A stretch of 60,710 bases of DNA, taken from NCBI GenBank assembly GCA_019239975.1, contig JAFAZE010000063.1, forward strand, positions 1 to 60,710, in the 5' to 3' direction. The notes under the pieces are model-generated. The model had not been told where the DNA came from, searched no databases, and worked only from the letters and a program-made list of their open reading frames with translations. Both the position numbers and the translations under genes were made by a program. The DNA is from Streptosporangiaceae bacterium (GTDB lineage Bacteria > Actinomycetota > Actinomycetes > Streptosporangiales > Streptosporangiaceae). The first letter of the stretch is position 1. Each line of letters opens with the position of its first letter. Shown here piece by piece: positions 9,452 to 18,684 of the stretch.

Positions 9452-10081
9452 TTACTCCGGCACAGGTTCGCGGAGGATCGGCTGGTAGATCGCAAGGATG
9501 TTGCCTGAGCCTGCCCAGGTCCGGGTGGACAGCAGCTTGAGCGAGACCGGCGGGCGGCCGGTGAACAGCGGGATTCCCTCGCCTGCGATCACCGGGAAGA
9601 TGGTCAGGTGCAGTTCGTCCACCAGGTCGTGGATGAGCAGGTCGTTCCAGAGCTGCCTGCTCAGCTGGATCAGGATGGGGCGTCCGGGCCGCGCCTTGAG
9701 CGCGGCGATCTGCGCGTACAGGTCCGCGCCGCGGATGATGCGGGTGCTGTCCTGCCACGGTGCCAGGTCTTCCGGGGCGATGGTGCCGGAGACGACGTAC
9801 TTCTCGGTGGCGCGGATCAGCTGTGCGAACTCGCGCCGGATCGCGGTGCCGCCGGGGGTGCCCGGATAGGACACCCAGTAGTCCTTGTTGGCCAGGAACG
9901 AGGTGCGCCCGCTGAGGATCAGCGTGCCGGCGCCGCGCAGCAGCTCGGTGTTGTACTGGTCGAACGCCTCGTTCGCGCCGTAGTCCTCGTGGAAGTAGTC
10001 GAAGAACCGGCCGAACGTCTTGTCAGCCGACTCATAGTAACCGTCCAGCGTCAGGAAGTTGCTGACGATCAGCTTCCGCAT
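9452..10081 (-). CDS. RibD C-terminal / dihydrofolate reductase-like protein
   Basis: A 209-residue member of the RibD/DHFR-like reductase family. Typical landmarks are [19 protein letters not shown] at the N-terminus, [12 protein letters not shown], the [19 protein letters not shown] block and [14 protein letters not shown] near the C-terminus. These proteins usually bind NADPH; the substrate of this clade is unknown. Only a weak ribosome site precedes the ATG. The gene lies alone between the secreted-protein gene and the ISAs1 copy. Confidence 0.88.
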   Translation of the reverse strand: MRKLIVSNFLTLDGYYESADKTFGRFFDYFHEDYGANEAFDQYNTELLRGAGTLILSGRTSFLANKDYWVSYPGTPGGTAIRREFAQLIRATEKYVVSGTIAPEDLAPWQDSTRIIRGADLYAQIAALKARPGRPILIQLSRQLWNDLLIHDLVDELHLTIFPVIAGEGIPLFTGRPPVSLKLLSTRTWAGSGNILAIYQPILREPVPE

Positions 10082-10217
10082 GCAGGCCAGGGTAGCTGGT
10101 GCCTGTCTGCCAGCCGGTCCGGCCTGCTGCCGGTGCCGGCTGATTCACGAGGATGGCCTCCAGTCCGGGAGGATCAAGGTGTCACGCCAGATCCCTTCTC
10201 GGAACGAGAGGCCATCA

Positions 10218-11374
10218 ATGCCAGTCTCGCACGCCCATGCCTGCTTTTTGACCAGCGCTGATGATGAGGTCCCGGGCCTGCTGCAGGTCCTGGCGCAGGT
10301 GGCGGACCCGCGCAAGCGGCGGGGGCGGCGCTACCGCCTGGTCTTCGTGCTCGCGGTCGCCGTGGTATGCGTGCTGGCCGGGGCGAAGAACTTCCGGGAG
10401 CCCGGGGACCAGGCCGCGGACCTGCCGCAGGAGGTGCTGGCCCGGCTGGGCGGGAAGCCGCACCCGCTGCGGCGGAAGATCATCGCGCCCAGCGAGACGC
10501 GGCTGCGCACGCTGATCCAGGGCCTGGACGCGAACGCCCTCGACGAGCTCATCGGCGGCTGGCTGCGCGCGCTGGCCGGAGCCGGCCGGCTCAAAGGGCT
10601 GCTACGGGCGATCGCGATCGACGGCAAGTGGCAGCGCGGGGTGGCGGACGGGCAGGTCAAGCTGTTCGCTGCGCTGCTGCACCAGGACAAGGTGATCATC
10701 GCGCAGCGGCGGATCCCGGACCAGACCAACGAGATCACCCAGGTCCGGGAGCTGCTGGACCCGGTGGACCTGACCGGTGCCGTGGTCACCGCCGACGCCG
10801 CGCACGCCCAGGATGACACCGCGGAATACCTGGCCGGGGAACGGGACTCAGACTATTTCTTGTTCGTCAAGGGCAACCGGCCCGGCCTGCAGCGCGCCAT
10901 CTACCACAAGGTCAACGCGGACTGCCCCGGCCAGCCGGACCACGCAGAACTGGACTACGGCCACGGCCCATCATCAAGCGCTTCCTGTGGGTCACCGATG
11001 CCGGGGGCATCGATTTCCCGCACGCCAGCCAGGTCGTGCGCATCCGCCGCGACGGCTACGACATCACCGGCGCCGCGATCAGCAAAGAGGCCGTGCACGC
11101 CGTCACCAGCCTGCACGCCGGCCACGCCGGCCCCGCGGACCTGGCCGCCATCGCCAAGGGCCAGTGGGGCACCGAATCCGTGCACTGGATCCGCGACACC
11201 GCCTGGTCCGAAGACGCGAACACCGGCTACGCCGGCGACGGCTCCCAGGCCATGGCCACCTTCCGCAACCTCGCGATCAGCCTGCTCCACCTATCCGGCG
11301 TCACCGAGATCACCCGCACCCTGCAAGCCATCACCCGCGACCGGACCCGGCTCCTGAAATTCCTGCCGCTATGA
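10218..11374 (+). mobile_element. ISAs1-family transposase, frameshifted
   Basis: A near full-length DDE transposase of the ISAs1 family in two frames. The first runs from ATG 10218 with ADPRKRRGRRYRL, the first Asp in AIDGKWQRG and the second in VVTADAAHAQ. A single missing base near 10966 breaks it after LDYGHG. The sense continues in the next frame as RRDGYDITG, the catalytic Glu in KGQWGTESVHWIRD, then ending TRLLKFLPL at 11374. Translating across the break gives the expected IIKRFLWVTDAGGIDFP. Convincing terminal inverted repeats or target duplications were not found by eye. Probably immobile. Confidence 0.85.
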
Positions 11375-11477
11375 AATCCAACTTTGGCGATCCCGTGGGT
11401 CAGGGGGCACGTGAAGCGCGTTTGCCATGGTCAGGAAGACCCCTGCACCAGACCTGGCCTATAGACCGATTCCCTAG

Positions 11478-11805
11478 CCGCAGACCGCCAGGTCTGCCGA
11501 CAAGGGGCACCAGGCCGTCGCCGTCGTCGGGCGAATGCTCGACGAAGCCGTACTCGGTGAGCTGCCGCCCTTCGGCCGCCCCGATGCGGTCCTCGTGCCA
11601 GTACGGCTCGTCGTCGACGAAGCGCTTCTCGTAGTCCAGCAGCGGGTTCGCGAGAGTGAAGCTGCGGGCCTGCCCGGGATGGCGCGCGGCGAAGAACACG
11701 CTGATCCCGCCGCTGAAGCTGGTCGCGTAGAGGTGCGCCGGGCCGCTGCCGGTCTGGCTGCGGACGTGGCTGATCGCCGCCGAGATGTCGTTTGGCGACA
11801 GAGCA
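11478..11805 (-). pseudogene. Alpha/beta hydrolase internal fragment
   Basis: An open frame without a start that encodes SHVRSQTGSGPAHLYATS followed by FSGGISVFFAARHPGQ, a nucleophile elbow (Ser in T-S-F-S-G-G) and its following helix. It continues with LANPLLDYEKRFVDDEPYW and ends in sense near TEYGFVEHSP. Both ends of the gene are missing: a stop cuts it at about 11806, and unrelated sequence follows after 11478 towards the ISAs1 copy. It is a remnant of a serine hydrolase distinct from the one at 7098-7849. Confidence 0.75.
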
Positions 11806-11928
11806 GATGGTCAGCCATCGCCCTTTATAAAATCCGCCGCTCTGTCTCCTGCTGAGCCGTCGTCTCGGGGGGCGGCGGCATGTGGTACATCAGGTCTACA
11901 GGTGGACGTCCACAACGGGAAGGGAACG

Positions 11929-12666
11929 ATGGTGAACGAGGCCCGAGCGGAAACAGGCGGCCCGAACCGCACTCCGCGCAGTGAGATCCGTCCGGCTGTC
12001 TCTTCCAACCGCAAGAAGGAACCCGTGCTCCTGCTGGACCTGTCAACCAGCATGAACTGGGGCGCCGCCGACGAGTACGGCCCAGAGTGGCCCGATCCCG
12101 GCAGCCGCCGGGCCATCGTTATCGAGGCCTTGTACGGTCTCGTCCGTGTCCTGGAGCGGGAGGACAGCGAGGCGGCTGCCGAGCAGGCCGGCGGCAGTGA
12201 CGAACGGGGAGGTTTGATGACCCACGGGTTCGCCAACCACCACGTCGAGATCGGCGACCTCAACTCCAGCAACCTGGAACGCAGGCTGAACGAGATCAAA
12301 TGGGGAGGCAAGACATACATCATGCCCGCCTGGAAGGCGGCGCTCGCGGACTACGACGAGGAGTTCGGCGACAGGGATCCCGACGAGCAGCCGACCATGC
12401 TCACCCTCGTTGTCACCGATGGAGAGGCCGACGACTGGCAGGACTTCGAGCCCGTCCTGGAGAAGGCCAACGCCAAGCGTGTGTTCGTGGTCGCGATCGT
12501 GGGCCACGGCCGCAAGCACGACGCTACTCTCGCGGCCTACCAGCAGGCGGCCCGGAAGAACGCCGCCCAGGACAAATTCGGCAAGGTGCACGTCGAAGTC
12601 GTTTCGTTTGACGCCGTGACCGATCCTGGCGAGATCGCACTCGACCTGATAACGCTGGTCAGCTAG
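11929..12666 (+). CDS. VWA-domain protein
   Basis: A 245-residue protein that is almost entirely a von Willebrand factor A domain. The metal-ion-dependent adhesion site is intact: DLSTSM (D-x-S-x-S) at about residues 36-41, a later threonine in GGKTYI, and VVTDGEADD as the third element. There is no signal peptide, so it is cytoplasmic. Such stand-alone VWA proteins often work with ATPases or in stress responses (for example TerY-like), but no partner gene is nearby. The ATG at 11929 follows GGGAAGGGA. The stop codon lies inside a 16-bp duplication. Confidence 0.85.
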   Translation: MVNEARAETGGPNRTPRSEIRPAVSSNRKKEPVLLLDLSTSMNWGAADEYGPEWPDPGSRRAIVIEALYGLVRVLEREDSEAAAEQAGGSDERGGLMTHGFANHHVEIGDLNSSNLERRLNEIKWGGKTYIMPAWKAALADYDEEFGDRDPDEQPTMLTLVVTDGEADDWQDFEPVLEKANAKRVFVVAIVGHGRKHDATLAAYQQAARKNAAQDKFGKVHVEVVSFDAVTDPGEIALDLITLVS

Positions 12667-12687
12667 CAAATCTGGTCAGCTAGCAAA
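12655..12687. repeat. 16-bp duplication across a stop codon
   Basis: CTGGTCAGCTAGCAAA occurs at 12655-12670 and again at 12672-12687, one base apart. The first copy supplies the last codons and the TAG stop of the VWA gene; the second repeats them out of frame after the stop. Confidence 0.9.
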
Positions 12688-12738
12688 CAGAGTGTCACGG
12701 CATCCCTGGGCGGGGCACCCGGGCGGGGATCCGCCCAA

Positions 12739-12764
12739 GGGGTCCGCCCGTGCAGGCGGACCCC
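12739..12764. terminator. Bidirectional hairpin terminator
   Basis: A perfect 10-bp stem (GGGGTCCGCC with GGCGGACCCC) around the loop CGTGCA. It lies between the convergent VWA gene and S53 peptidase gene and probably ends both transcripts. Confidence 0.8.
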
Positions 12765-12802
12765 TCCTTGCGTGCAGGATCGGCGCGGACCGGGCGGCGA
12801 GC

Positions 12803-14764
12803 CTAGCCCTCCAGCCTGCGCAGGGCCGTGATGAAGAACTGGCCGCGCGGCGTGCCGATGCCGGTCATGTTGTCGTAGCCCTTCAGGGTGACCTGGCCCG
12901 TGTAACCGGTCATGTTGGGGTCCTGGTCGTCGAAGGTGATCAGCGACGTGGCACCGCAGAACTGGACGTTGCACACCTCCCCGCGGAAGAACGCGGGGGT
13001 GCGGGAGGTCGACGGCAGTATGTCGTACAGCGCCGGCGTGCCGTTCAGCCCGTATAGCACCGGGTCAGTGAACCCGAACACCCTGGGCTGCCCTTGCTGG
13101 GCGTCGGCGACGATCCCGGCCACCAGTGGCGAGGACATGCTGGTCCCGCCAACCGGTGTCTCGTAGAAGACCGGCGGCTTGTTCTTCGGGAATGCCAGCA
13201 GTCCGGTTGCGAACCCGGTGTACAGGTCCGCGACGGCGGCGATGTCAGGTTCAGACCGGACGAGGCCGGGGCGGTCGCCGGGGGCCGTGGCCAGCGCCCT
13301 CGGCACCACACCGCGCTGGTAATCCGGCTGTGCCCAGATCAGGCTGGGACCGCCGCTGGCGGCACCGTTCTCGCCCAGCAAGGACCACTGGCCGCCGCTG
13401 ATGGCGGAAAAGCCGGTGGACCAGCCGGTCTCGAACAAGCGCCGGTCATCCTTGCCGATCCCCAATGAGGTACCGCCGACCAGGATGGCGAACGGGTCAT
13501 CCGGGGTCTGGACTCCAGAGCTGTCGCCGGACGCGAAGTACATCCCGACGCCCTGCGCGGCCGCGCGCACCAGGTAGGTATGCATGATGTTGGTGAGTAT
13601 CGCCGACTGGGTGTCGTTGCCCGGGCCCCAGGAGTTGGAGCTGATGCTGGCCAGCGGATGGTGGCTCCCGGCGATGCCGTCGATGACCGCGATGTCGGCG
13701 TCGAACAGGCCCTGCAGGCCGAAGTCGCCGTTGTTGCAGCTGTCGCCGCCGACCACCAGCTGGTTGGCGCCGGGGGCCATGTCGTAGGAGGTCTCGACGT
13801 CCAGCTGCTCCTCGACGTCGAACGGGTCGCCGCAGGTGTTGCTGCCAAGCGACAGCTCGGCGTAGCGCTGCGTGGAGGGCGCCACGAAGTGAGCCGCGCT
13901 CGCGTAGTCCTGCAGGGTCAGGAACATGTCAGGGGTCAGGCCCAGCTCGACCAGCGCGACCGTCTGCCCCCGGCCGTTGTTGCGCATGTTGGCCCCGTAG
14001 GCGGCGCGCACCTGGCCGGCCGAGTAGCCGCAGATCTGGGTGGGGAACGACGTCAGCCCGAACTGCTCGGGCAGTCCGGAAATGTGATGCTGCCCGTAAT
14101 ACTGCGAGCAGGGGGCCGTGGGCGGCCCTGTGGTCCCCCGCTGATGCCTGGGCGACCGCATCAGCGGGAGCCTGGGCGCGGCGTTGTCCAGGCCGGTCAC
14201 CCCGGATACGTACGGGGACAGCGATTCGGGGATGGCCAGCGCCCGGTCGTTGGCGTGCAGCTGGTACCGCCCGGCATTCACACTCGCTGATGACTGGTAA
14301 TTCTCCAGCTGGATCCTGAACGCTGCGTCGATCGCCGCGACCGCTCCGGTGGCCCGCACGTAGTTGCGCTGCGCGTCGGCATGAACGCCGGTGAAGCCCT
14401 GGCGACGCAGCCACGACTCCACCGCGCCGGCTGCGGCACGGCTGGCCCCGAACCGGGCGGTGTAGGCGTCCGGGCTCAGGTAATGATGAAACAGCTTGCT
14501 GCCCGGCGTGCTCACCGCCGTCGCATACTGCTCCGCTGCGGCCAGATCGCCTGGCCGCATCCAGACCTGGATGGTCAGCCGCGCCGAGCCGGCCACCGCG
14601 CCGGTCGCCCGGACGTGGCTGGTGAACGGCACAGCGCTGCCAGCCAGCCGCAGGTAGCCCGGGCCGGGCGCGGCCCCGGCTGAGCCGCTAAGCCCCCCGA
14701 TTGTCATGGCCGCGACCGTCGCCGTCGCGGCGCCGAAGCTGACGAGCCTCCGTCTTCTGGACAT
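12803..14764 (-). CDS. Secreted S53 (sedolisin/kumamolisin-type) peptidase
   Basis: A 653-residue secreted acid-type serine-carboxyl peptidase of family S53. In order: a signal peptide with an Arg-rich start MSRRRRLVSFGAATAT; a pro-domain (about residues 40-190, with LFHHYLSPDAYTARFG); then the catalytic domain. The Glu and Asp of the catalytic triad lie in EEQLDVETSYDMAPGA, the oxyanion region in FASGDSSGV, and the nucleophile Ser542 in GGTSMSSP. A Ca-binding end near NMTGIGTPRGQFF is present. The ATG at 14764 has AAGGAG just before it; an ATG at 14842 adds 26 residues. S53 enzymes usually work at low pH on extracellular protein. Confidence 0.93.
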   Translation of the reverse strand: MSRRRRLVSFGAATATVAAMTIGGLSGSAGAAPGPGYLRLAGSAVPFTSHVRATGAVAGSARLTIQVWMRPGDLAAAEQYATAVSTPGSKLFHHYLSPDAYTARFGASRAAAGAVESWLRRQGFTGVHADAQRNYVRATGAVAAIDAAFRIQLENYQSSASVNAGRYQLHANDRALAIPESLSPYVSGVTGLDNAAPRLPLMRSPRHQRGTTGPPTAPCSQYYGQHHISGLPEQFGLTSFPTQICGYSAGQVRAAYGANMRNNGRGQTVALVELGLTPDMFLTLQDYASAAHFVAPSTQRYAELSLGSNTCGDPFDVEEQLDVETSYDMAPGANQLVVGGDSCNNGDFGLQGLFDADIAVIDGIAGSHHPLASISSNSWGPGNDTQSAILTNIMHTYLVRAAAQGVGMYFASGDSSGVQTPDDPFAILVGGTSLGIGKDDRRLFETGWSTGFSAISGGQWSLLGENGAASGGPSLIWAQPDYQRGVVPRALATAPGDRPGLVRSEPDIAAVADLYTGFATGLLAFPKNKPPVFYETPVGGTSMSSPLVAGIVADAQQGQPRVFGFTDPVLYGLNGTPALYDILPSTSRTPAFFRGEVCNVQFCGATSLITFDDQDPNMTGYTGQVTLKGYDNMTGIGTPRGQFFITALRRLEG

Positions 14765-14935
14765 TCCTCTCCTTGCCCTCGTATCGCCCGAACCCCCCCC
14801 ATATGTATCTGATACTCCGGCGGAATCATTGCGCAAGGGCATAATTCAGTCACAATTCGAGAACGGCGCCGCCGGTGCCACTCCTCAGGACGCCGGTTTT
14901 GCCGCACTCCACGCGCCCGGCAGTCGCCTGTACTG

Positions 14936-15076
14936 TGGCGCGGTGGCAACTCAGGTGATCGTTCCGCGTACCAGGCGGAAGTGGTCCACCAGGGCGTCGT
15001 CTACGACGTGCGGGTGGACACGACGCACACCGAGGCTCTGGAATGCGCACGGGAGATCGCCGCCCGCGTCCCGTAA
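14936..15076 (+). pseudogene. Chloramphenicol phosphotransferase-like C-terminal remnant
   Basis: A short open frame ending at TAA 15074 that reads YQAEVVHQGVVYDVRVDTTH and then TEALECAREIAARV. This matches the C-terminus of chloramphenicol phosphotransferase-like P-loop kinases, including the VDTTHTEALxCA motif. The P-loop and the rest of the protein are absent, and no start precedes it. It overlaps the promoter region of the S53 gene and ends just before the CBS gene. The family assignment rests on memory of the motif only. Confidence 0.6.
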
Positions 15077-15093
15077 GCGGCAAGGCCGGCGCG

Positions 15094-15528
15094 TCAGCGG
15101 GTGCCCGTGATGTAATCGGTCAGCGCCGCTCGCTCGACTTCGAGCTCGTCGATACGGTTCTTCACCACGTCGCCTATGCTCACGATCCCTCGCAAGCCGC
15201 CGTCAGCCACCACCGGCGCGTGCCGCACGCGGTGCTCGGTCATCATGCGCGCGACGTCTTCAAGCGGGGTCTCTGGCGTGACGGTGCGCACCTCCGCCGT
15301 GTAGATATTCGTGATCGGCTCCGACATGACCGCAGCGCCCCGCTTGGCCAGCGCCCGGACGATATCCCGCTCACTGGCGATCCCGTCGACCGAGCTGCCG
15401 TCGTGAGAGACGACGACGGCGCCGATCCCGTGTTCGGCCAGCACCGCCAGAAGCTGCCGCACCCTCGTGTCCGGGGTGACGGTGACGACTTGCGTGCCCT
15501 TGACGCGAAGTATGTCCCTGATGCGCAT
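15094..15528 (-). CDS. Two-CBS-domain protein
   Basis: A 144-residue protein consisting of a tandem pair of CBS domains (a Bateman module) that usually senses adenine nucleotides. The first repeat begins MRIRDILRVKG and includes GIGAVVVSHDG, then VDGIASERDIVRAL; the second has VRTVTPETPLEDVARMM, RHAPVVADGGLRGIVSIGDV. No catalytic domain is attached. The ATG at 15528 is preceded by GGGAGGG. Proteins like this often belong to stress or dormancy regulons in actinobacteria. Confidence 0.9.
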   Translation of the reverse strand: MRIRDILRVKGTQVVTVTPDTRVRQLLAVLAEHGIGAVVVSHDGSSVDGIASERDIVRALAKRGAAVMSEPITNIYTAEVRTVTPETPLEDVARMMTEHRVRHAPVVADGGLRGIVSIGDVVKNRIDELEVERAALTDYITGTR

Positions 15529-15900
15529 TCGGCCCTCCCAGACGCCGGTGCGGTGCTGATCACGTGCCGCCGGCACCCACCAGGCTATTACGCCGCGCTC
15601 TCGCCATCACCTAGCCACGTATGGCATGCCGCCGCTGGTCACCGCGGGCAGAGGGTGGTGCTCGGGCCGGCCAGCCGGAACGGCTCAGCCTGGGAGCGGA
15701 GCGGCAACGAGCAAGACACCACGTTGTTCAGCTATTGAGCGGCATGTGAGTTGCAAAGTCATAGCCGCGCCCGCCATTTTTGGGGCATATATACGGCTTT
15801 CCAGCGGGCAGGCGGCGGGCCAGGGCGTGCAGTAGACCGCCTGACCTGGGAAAACCTCGCCGGGTAACCGCCGAAGCGGGGATGCCGATAACATGGCGGT
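15529..15900. other. Intergenic, no gene seen
   Basis: About 370 bases between the divergent CBS and methyltransferase genes. It should hold both promoters; I found no convincing -35/-10 pair, repeat or small gene. Confidence 0.5.
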
Positions 15901-16704
15901 ATGAGCAGCGAGCCGGTTGCGCCGTTCGATCCGAGTAAGCCGAACATCGCGCGCGCCTACGACTTCATCCTAGGCGGAAAGGATAACTTCGCGGCGGATC
16001 GTGAGGTGGCCTCGAAGATACTGGAGGCTTACCCGCTGACAGGCGTGCTCGTCCGGGAGAGCCGCTCGTTCCTCATCCGTGCCGTCGACTACGTGAGCCG
16101 GCAGGGAGTCACGCAGTTCATCGACGTGGGCTCAGGGCTGCCCACCAGCCCGAATACGCACGAGGTGGCCTACGAGGCAGATCCCGATGCCTGCGTGGTG
16201 TACGTGGACAATGACCCGGTCGTGATAGCGCACGCCCGGGCGCTGCTTGCCGCTGACGGCTGCGTGGCCGTCGCGCCGGGGGACGTGCATGACCCGGAGG
16301 CGATCCTCGCCAGCGTCAGGAAGACCGGGGTGGTCGATCTGGACAAGCCCGTATGCGTGATCCTGGCCATGCTCCTGCATTTCCTGGACCCAGCCGAGGC
16401 GGCGAACCGGACGGCCGCGTTCGTGCATGCCATCGCTCCCGGGAGTTACATGATCATGTCTGTGGGCGTCAACAACAATGACCCTGAGCTGGGAGCGCGC
16501 TTTGCGGCCGCATACACCGCCGCCCCCCTGTATTTGCACAAGCACGATGATGTCGCGGGCTATTTCGCGGGCCTCGAGATCGTGGAACCGGGCCTGACCG
16601 AAGCCCGCTTCTGGCGATCACCGTCACCTCCGCCAGCGGAGAGCCGTCCCGCAGATATAGTCGCGGGCGTCGGCCGTAAGCCGCTCTTACCCTCGGTATC
16701 CTGA
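15901..16704 (+). CDS. SAM-dependent methyltransferase (DUF574 / Methyltransf_19 type)
   Basis: A 267-residue member of the actinobacterial S-adenosyl-methionine methyltransferase family PF04672. Diagnostic segments are FDPSKPNIARAYDFILGGKD at the N-terminus, the SAM-binding QFIDVGSGLPTSPNTHEVA, VVYVDNDPVVIAHARALL and ILAMLLHFLDPAEA. Paralogs are numerous in actinomycetes; substrates are unknown for nearly all. No ribosome site of note precedes the ATG. The end GVGRKP is the usual family C-terminus. Confidence 0.92.
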   Translation: MSSEPVAPFDPSKPNIARAYDFILGGKDNFAADREVASKILEAYPLTGVLVRESRSFLIRAVDYVSRQGVTQFIDVGSGLPTSPNTHEVAYEADPDACVVYVDNDPVVIAHARALLAADGCVAVAPGDVHDPEAILASVRKTGVVDLDKPVCVILAMLLHFLDPAEAANRTAAFVHAIAPGSYMIMSVGVNNNDPELGARFAAAYTAAPLYLHKHDDVAGYFAGLEIVEPGLTEARFWRSPSPPPAESRPADIVAGVGRKPLLPSVS

Positions 16705-16746
16705 GCATCGCCGGTCTCGGCGGGCGGACGCGCTGAGGGGGTTATA

Positions 16747-17274
16747 TTGACAGCCGATGACATCATCGTCCGGCCTGCGGCCGCCTCGGACATGGACCAG
16801 GTGACCGCGATCTTCGCCTATTACGTCGCGAACAGCGTGGCCACATTCGAGGAGGTGCCACCGCGCAGCGCCGACTGGCGGTACAAGCTCGCCGACCTTG
16901 ACGAGCACAACCTGCCGTTCCTTGTCGCGGAAACGGGCGGCGCGGTCTGCGGGTTCGCCTACGCCAGCCCGTGGCGGCCGAAGCCGGCCTACCGGCATAC
17001 GGTCGAAGACACCGTCTACCTCGCCCCGGGGCATACCGGCCGCGGGATGGGCGGCCGGCTGCTCGGCGCGGTGCTCGCCCGGTGCGCTGAGGCCGGTGCC
17101 CGCCAGATCATCGCGGTCATAGCGGACACCGGCAGCGACGCGTCCGCCGCGCTGCACCGCCGCTTCGGCTTCGTGCAGGCCGGCCGCCTGACCGCGGTCG
17201 GCCGCAAGCACGGCCGGTGGATCGACACGATTCTGATGCAGCGGGAACTCGGGGCCGCGGGGAACGGGACGTGA
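16747..17274 (+). CDS. GNAT acetyltransferase, phosphinothricin-acetyltransferase-like
   Basis: A 175-residue GNAT acetyltransferase resembling the PAT/bar group that N-acetylates phosphinothricin and methionine sulfoximine-type amino acids. Seen: IVRPAAASDMDQVTAIFAYY at the N-terminus, FEEVPPRS, FAYASPWRPKPAYRHTVEDT, the acetyl-CoA pyrophosphate loop GHTGRGMGGRLLGA, and HRRFGFVQAGRL near the end. These are shared with PAT proteins, but specificity cannot be read. The start is TTG at 16747, placed about 8 bases after GAGGGGG. The stop overlaps the GTG of the following methyltransferase (GTGA), so the two are probably cotranslated. A glutamine synthetase inhibitor such as phosphinothricin would be the classical substrate. 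Confidence 0.85.
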   Translation: MTADDIIVRPAAASDMDQVTAIFAYYVANSVATFEEVPPRSADWRYKLADLDEHNLPFLVAETGGAVCGFAYASPWRPKPAYRHTVEDTVYLAPGHTGRGMGGRLLGAVLARCAEAGARQIIAVIADTGSDASAALHRRFGFVQAGRLTAVGRKHGRWIDTILMQRELGAAGNGT

Positions 17275-18101
17275 GCACCGCGTTCAGCGCCGGGGAGCGG
17301 CAGTGGGCGGCCCGCCTGGGCAATCTGAGGAACGTGGTCCGCCAGGAACTGGTCGCGCGCCAGCTCGCCGCCGAGCTCCCAGCCCCGCCCGCCCGGATAC
17401 TCGACGCCGGCTGCGGCCAGGGGACGCAGGCACTGCGGCTGGCCCGCCAGGGCTACAACGTGACCGGGCTGGACGCCTCGGAAGAGCTGCTGGCCCGCTT
17501 CGAGCGGGACCTGGCCGCCGAGCCGGCGGAGGTCCGCGCCCGGGTGCGGGTCGCGCACGGGCTTGTCGAAGACTCGGCCGAACGATACGGTTCTTCGCCC
17601 TTCACCGCAGTGCTCTGCCATGGGGTGCTCATGTACCTGCCGGATCCGGGTCCCGTCCTGACCGCGCTGGCCACGCTGACGGCGCCCGGAGGGCTGCTGT
17701 CGCTCGTGGTCCGCAACGCGGACGCGCTCGCGATGCGGCCAGGCCTGCTCGGCGACTGGGCGGGCTGCGCCGCAGCGTTCGGCTCGGCGGGCTACGTGAA
17801 CCGGATCGGGGTGAGCGCCCGTGCTGACCGCCTCGGGGACCTGAGCGCCCGGCTCGGCGCCCGCGGGCTGGAGGTCACGGCATGGTACGGGGTCCGGGTC
17901 TTCACGGACACCGCCGCGAACGACACTGAGCCGCCGGCCGGCCTGGAGGCGCTGCTGGCCTGCGAGGAGCGGGCGGGCCGCACCGACCCCTACCGTCAGG
18001 TGGCCGCCTTGCTGCACGTTATCGCCCGGCGGTTAGCCCGAGGGCATCGCCGCCGGGCTGCCGCAGGAGGCGCAGGGCCGCAAGGCCGGCGCGGAAGCTG
18101 A
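17271..18101 (+). CDS. Class I SAM-dependent methyltransferase
   Basis: A 276-residue Rossmann-fold methyltransferase. The SAM loop is ILDAGCGQGTQALRLA at about residues 41-56, followed by acidic loop VTGLDASEELL and motif IV-like FTAVLCHGVLMYLPDPG. A further C-terminal part GLEVTAWYGVRVFTD resembles CmoM-type tRNA methyltransferases, but this is not certain. The GTG start overlaps the upstream acetyltransferase stop by four bases. The last 20 codons are very Arg/Gly-rich and may be a non-conserved tail. Confidence 0.87.
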   Translation: MSTAFSAGERQWAARLGNLRNVVRQELVARQLAAELPAPPARILDAGCGQGTQALRLARQGYNVTGLDASEELLARFERDLAAEPAEVRARVRVAHGLVEDSAERYGSSPFTAVLCHGVLMYLPDPGPVLTALATLTAPGGLLSLVVRNADALAMRPGLLGDWAGCAAAFGSAGYVNRIGVSARADRLGDLSARLGARGLEVTAWYGVRVFTDTAANDTEPPAGLEALLACEERAGRTDPYRQVAALLHVIARRLARGHRRRAAAGGAGPQGRRGS

Positions 18102-18144
18102 CAAGCACCGCAATCGCCCAACACCGGCCGGAGAGCGACAATTA

Positions 18145-18176
18145 TCACATTTCGCGATAGTAATCGTGAAATGTGA
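18145..18176. promoter_or_regulatory. 14-bp inverted repeat, candidate operator
   Basis: TCACATTTCGCGAT (18145-18158) and ATCGTGAAATGTGA (18163-18176) form an inverted repeat with one mismatch around the spacer AGTA. It is AT-rich against its surroundings and lies 76 bases before the HicB-like start. It looks like a dimeric repressor site. Confidence 0.7.
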
Positions 18177-18252
18177 ACCAGGCACGTACTCTGAGTCAGT
18201 GGCACCACGTCGGGGACCGTGAGACCGCCATCTCAACATGTGAGGGGCTCTG

Positions 18253-18684
18253 ATGGAAACGACGACGTTCACTGCCTTGTGCCAGCGTGCCGGCCGGTGG
18301 TGGGCGATCAGGGTTCCCCAGATCGAGGGGCTGGCCGCCCAGGTCCGGAGCCTGGACCAGGCGGAGATGATGACCCGCCAGTCCATCGCACGCACGCTCG
18401 GTGTCCCGCCGGAGACCATCAAGGTTGAGGTACGCACCGAGACGTCCAACCCGGTGACCGAGGCTCTCCGGGCACGGGAGGCGGCCCGGCAGGCCGCGGA
18501 CGCCGCCGTGCAGGCGACTCGCGTCGCGATCGAGTCGCTGCTGCATGACGGGTGCACGGTGCGCGACATGGCGATCCTTCTTGGCCTGACGCCCGCCGAG
18601 ATCGCACAGTTCGCGCCGGAACTTCAGTCTCAGGACGGCGCGTCTGGCTCCAGCTCGCCGCCGCTGACGCCGCAGCCCGGCTGA
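18253..18684 (+). CDS. HicB-like protein with C-terminal helix-rich domain
   Basis: A 143-residue protein. The first 60 residues match the HicB antitoxin fold: FTALCQRAGRWWAIRVPQIE then GLAAQVRSLDQAEMMTRQSI. The second half, AREAARQAADAAVQATRVAI and TVRDMAILLGLTPAEIAQ, looks like a helical DNA-binding domain (a short helix-turn-helix in VRDMAILLGLTPAEI). No HicA-type partner is next to it, so it may be an orphan regulator instead of half of a toxin-antitoxin pair. GAGGGG lies before the ATG. The palindrome at 18145-18176 is a likely autoregulatory site. Confidence 0.75.
   Translation: METTTFTALCQRAGRWWAIRVPQIEGLAAQVRSLDQAEMMTRQSIARTLGVPPETIKVEVRTETSNPVTEALRAREAARQAADAAVQATRVAIESLLHDGCTVRDMAILLGLTPAEIAQFAPELQSQDGASGSSSPPLTPQPG

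Noticed and set aside
10150..11420. Terminal inverted repeats of the ISAs1 copy
   Set aside because: CGGGAGGATCAAGG on the left and the reverse of GGCGATCCCG on the right look faintly alike, but the match is too weak to call element ends.
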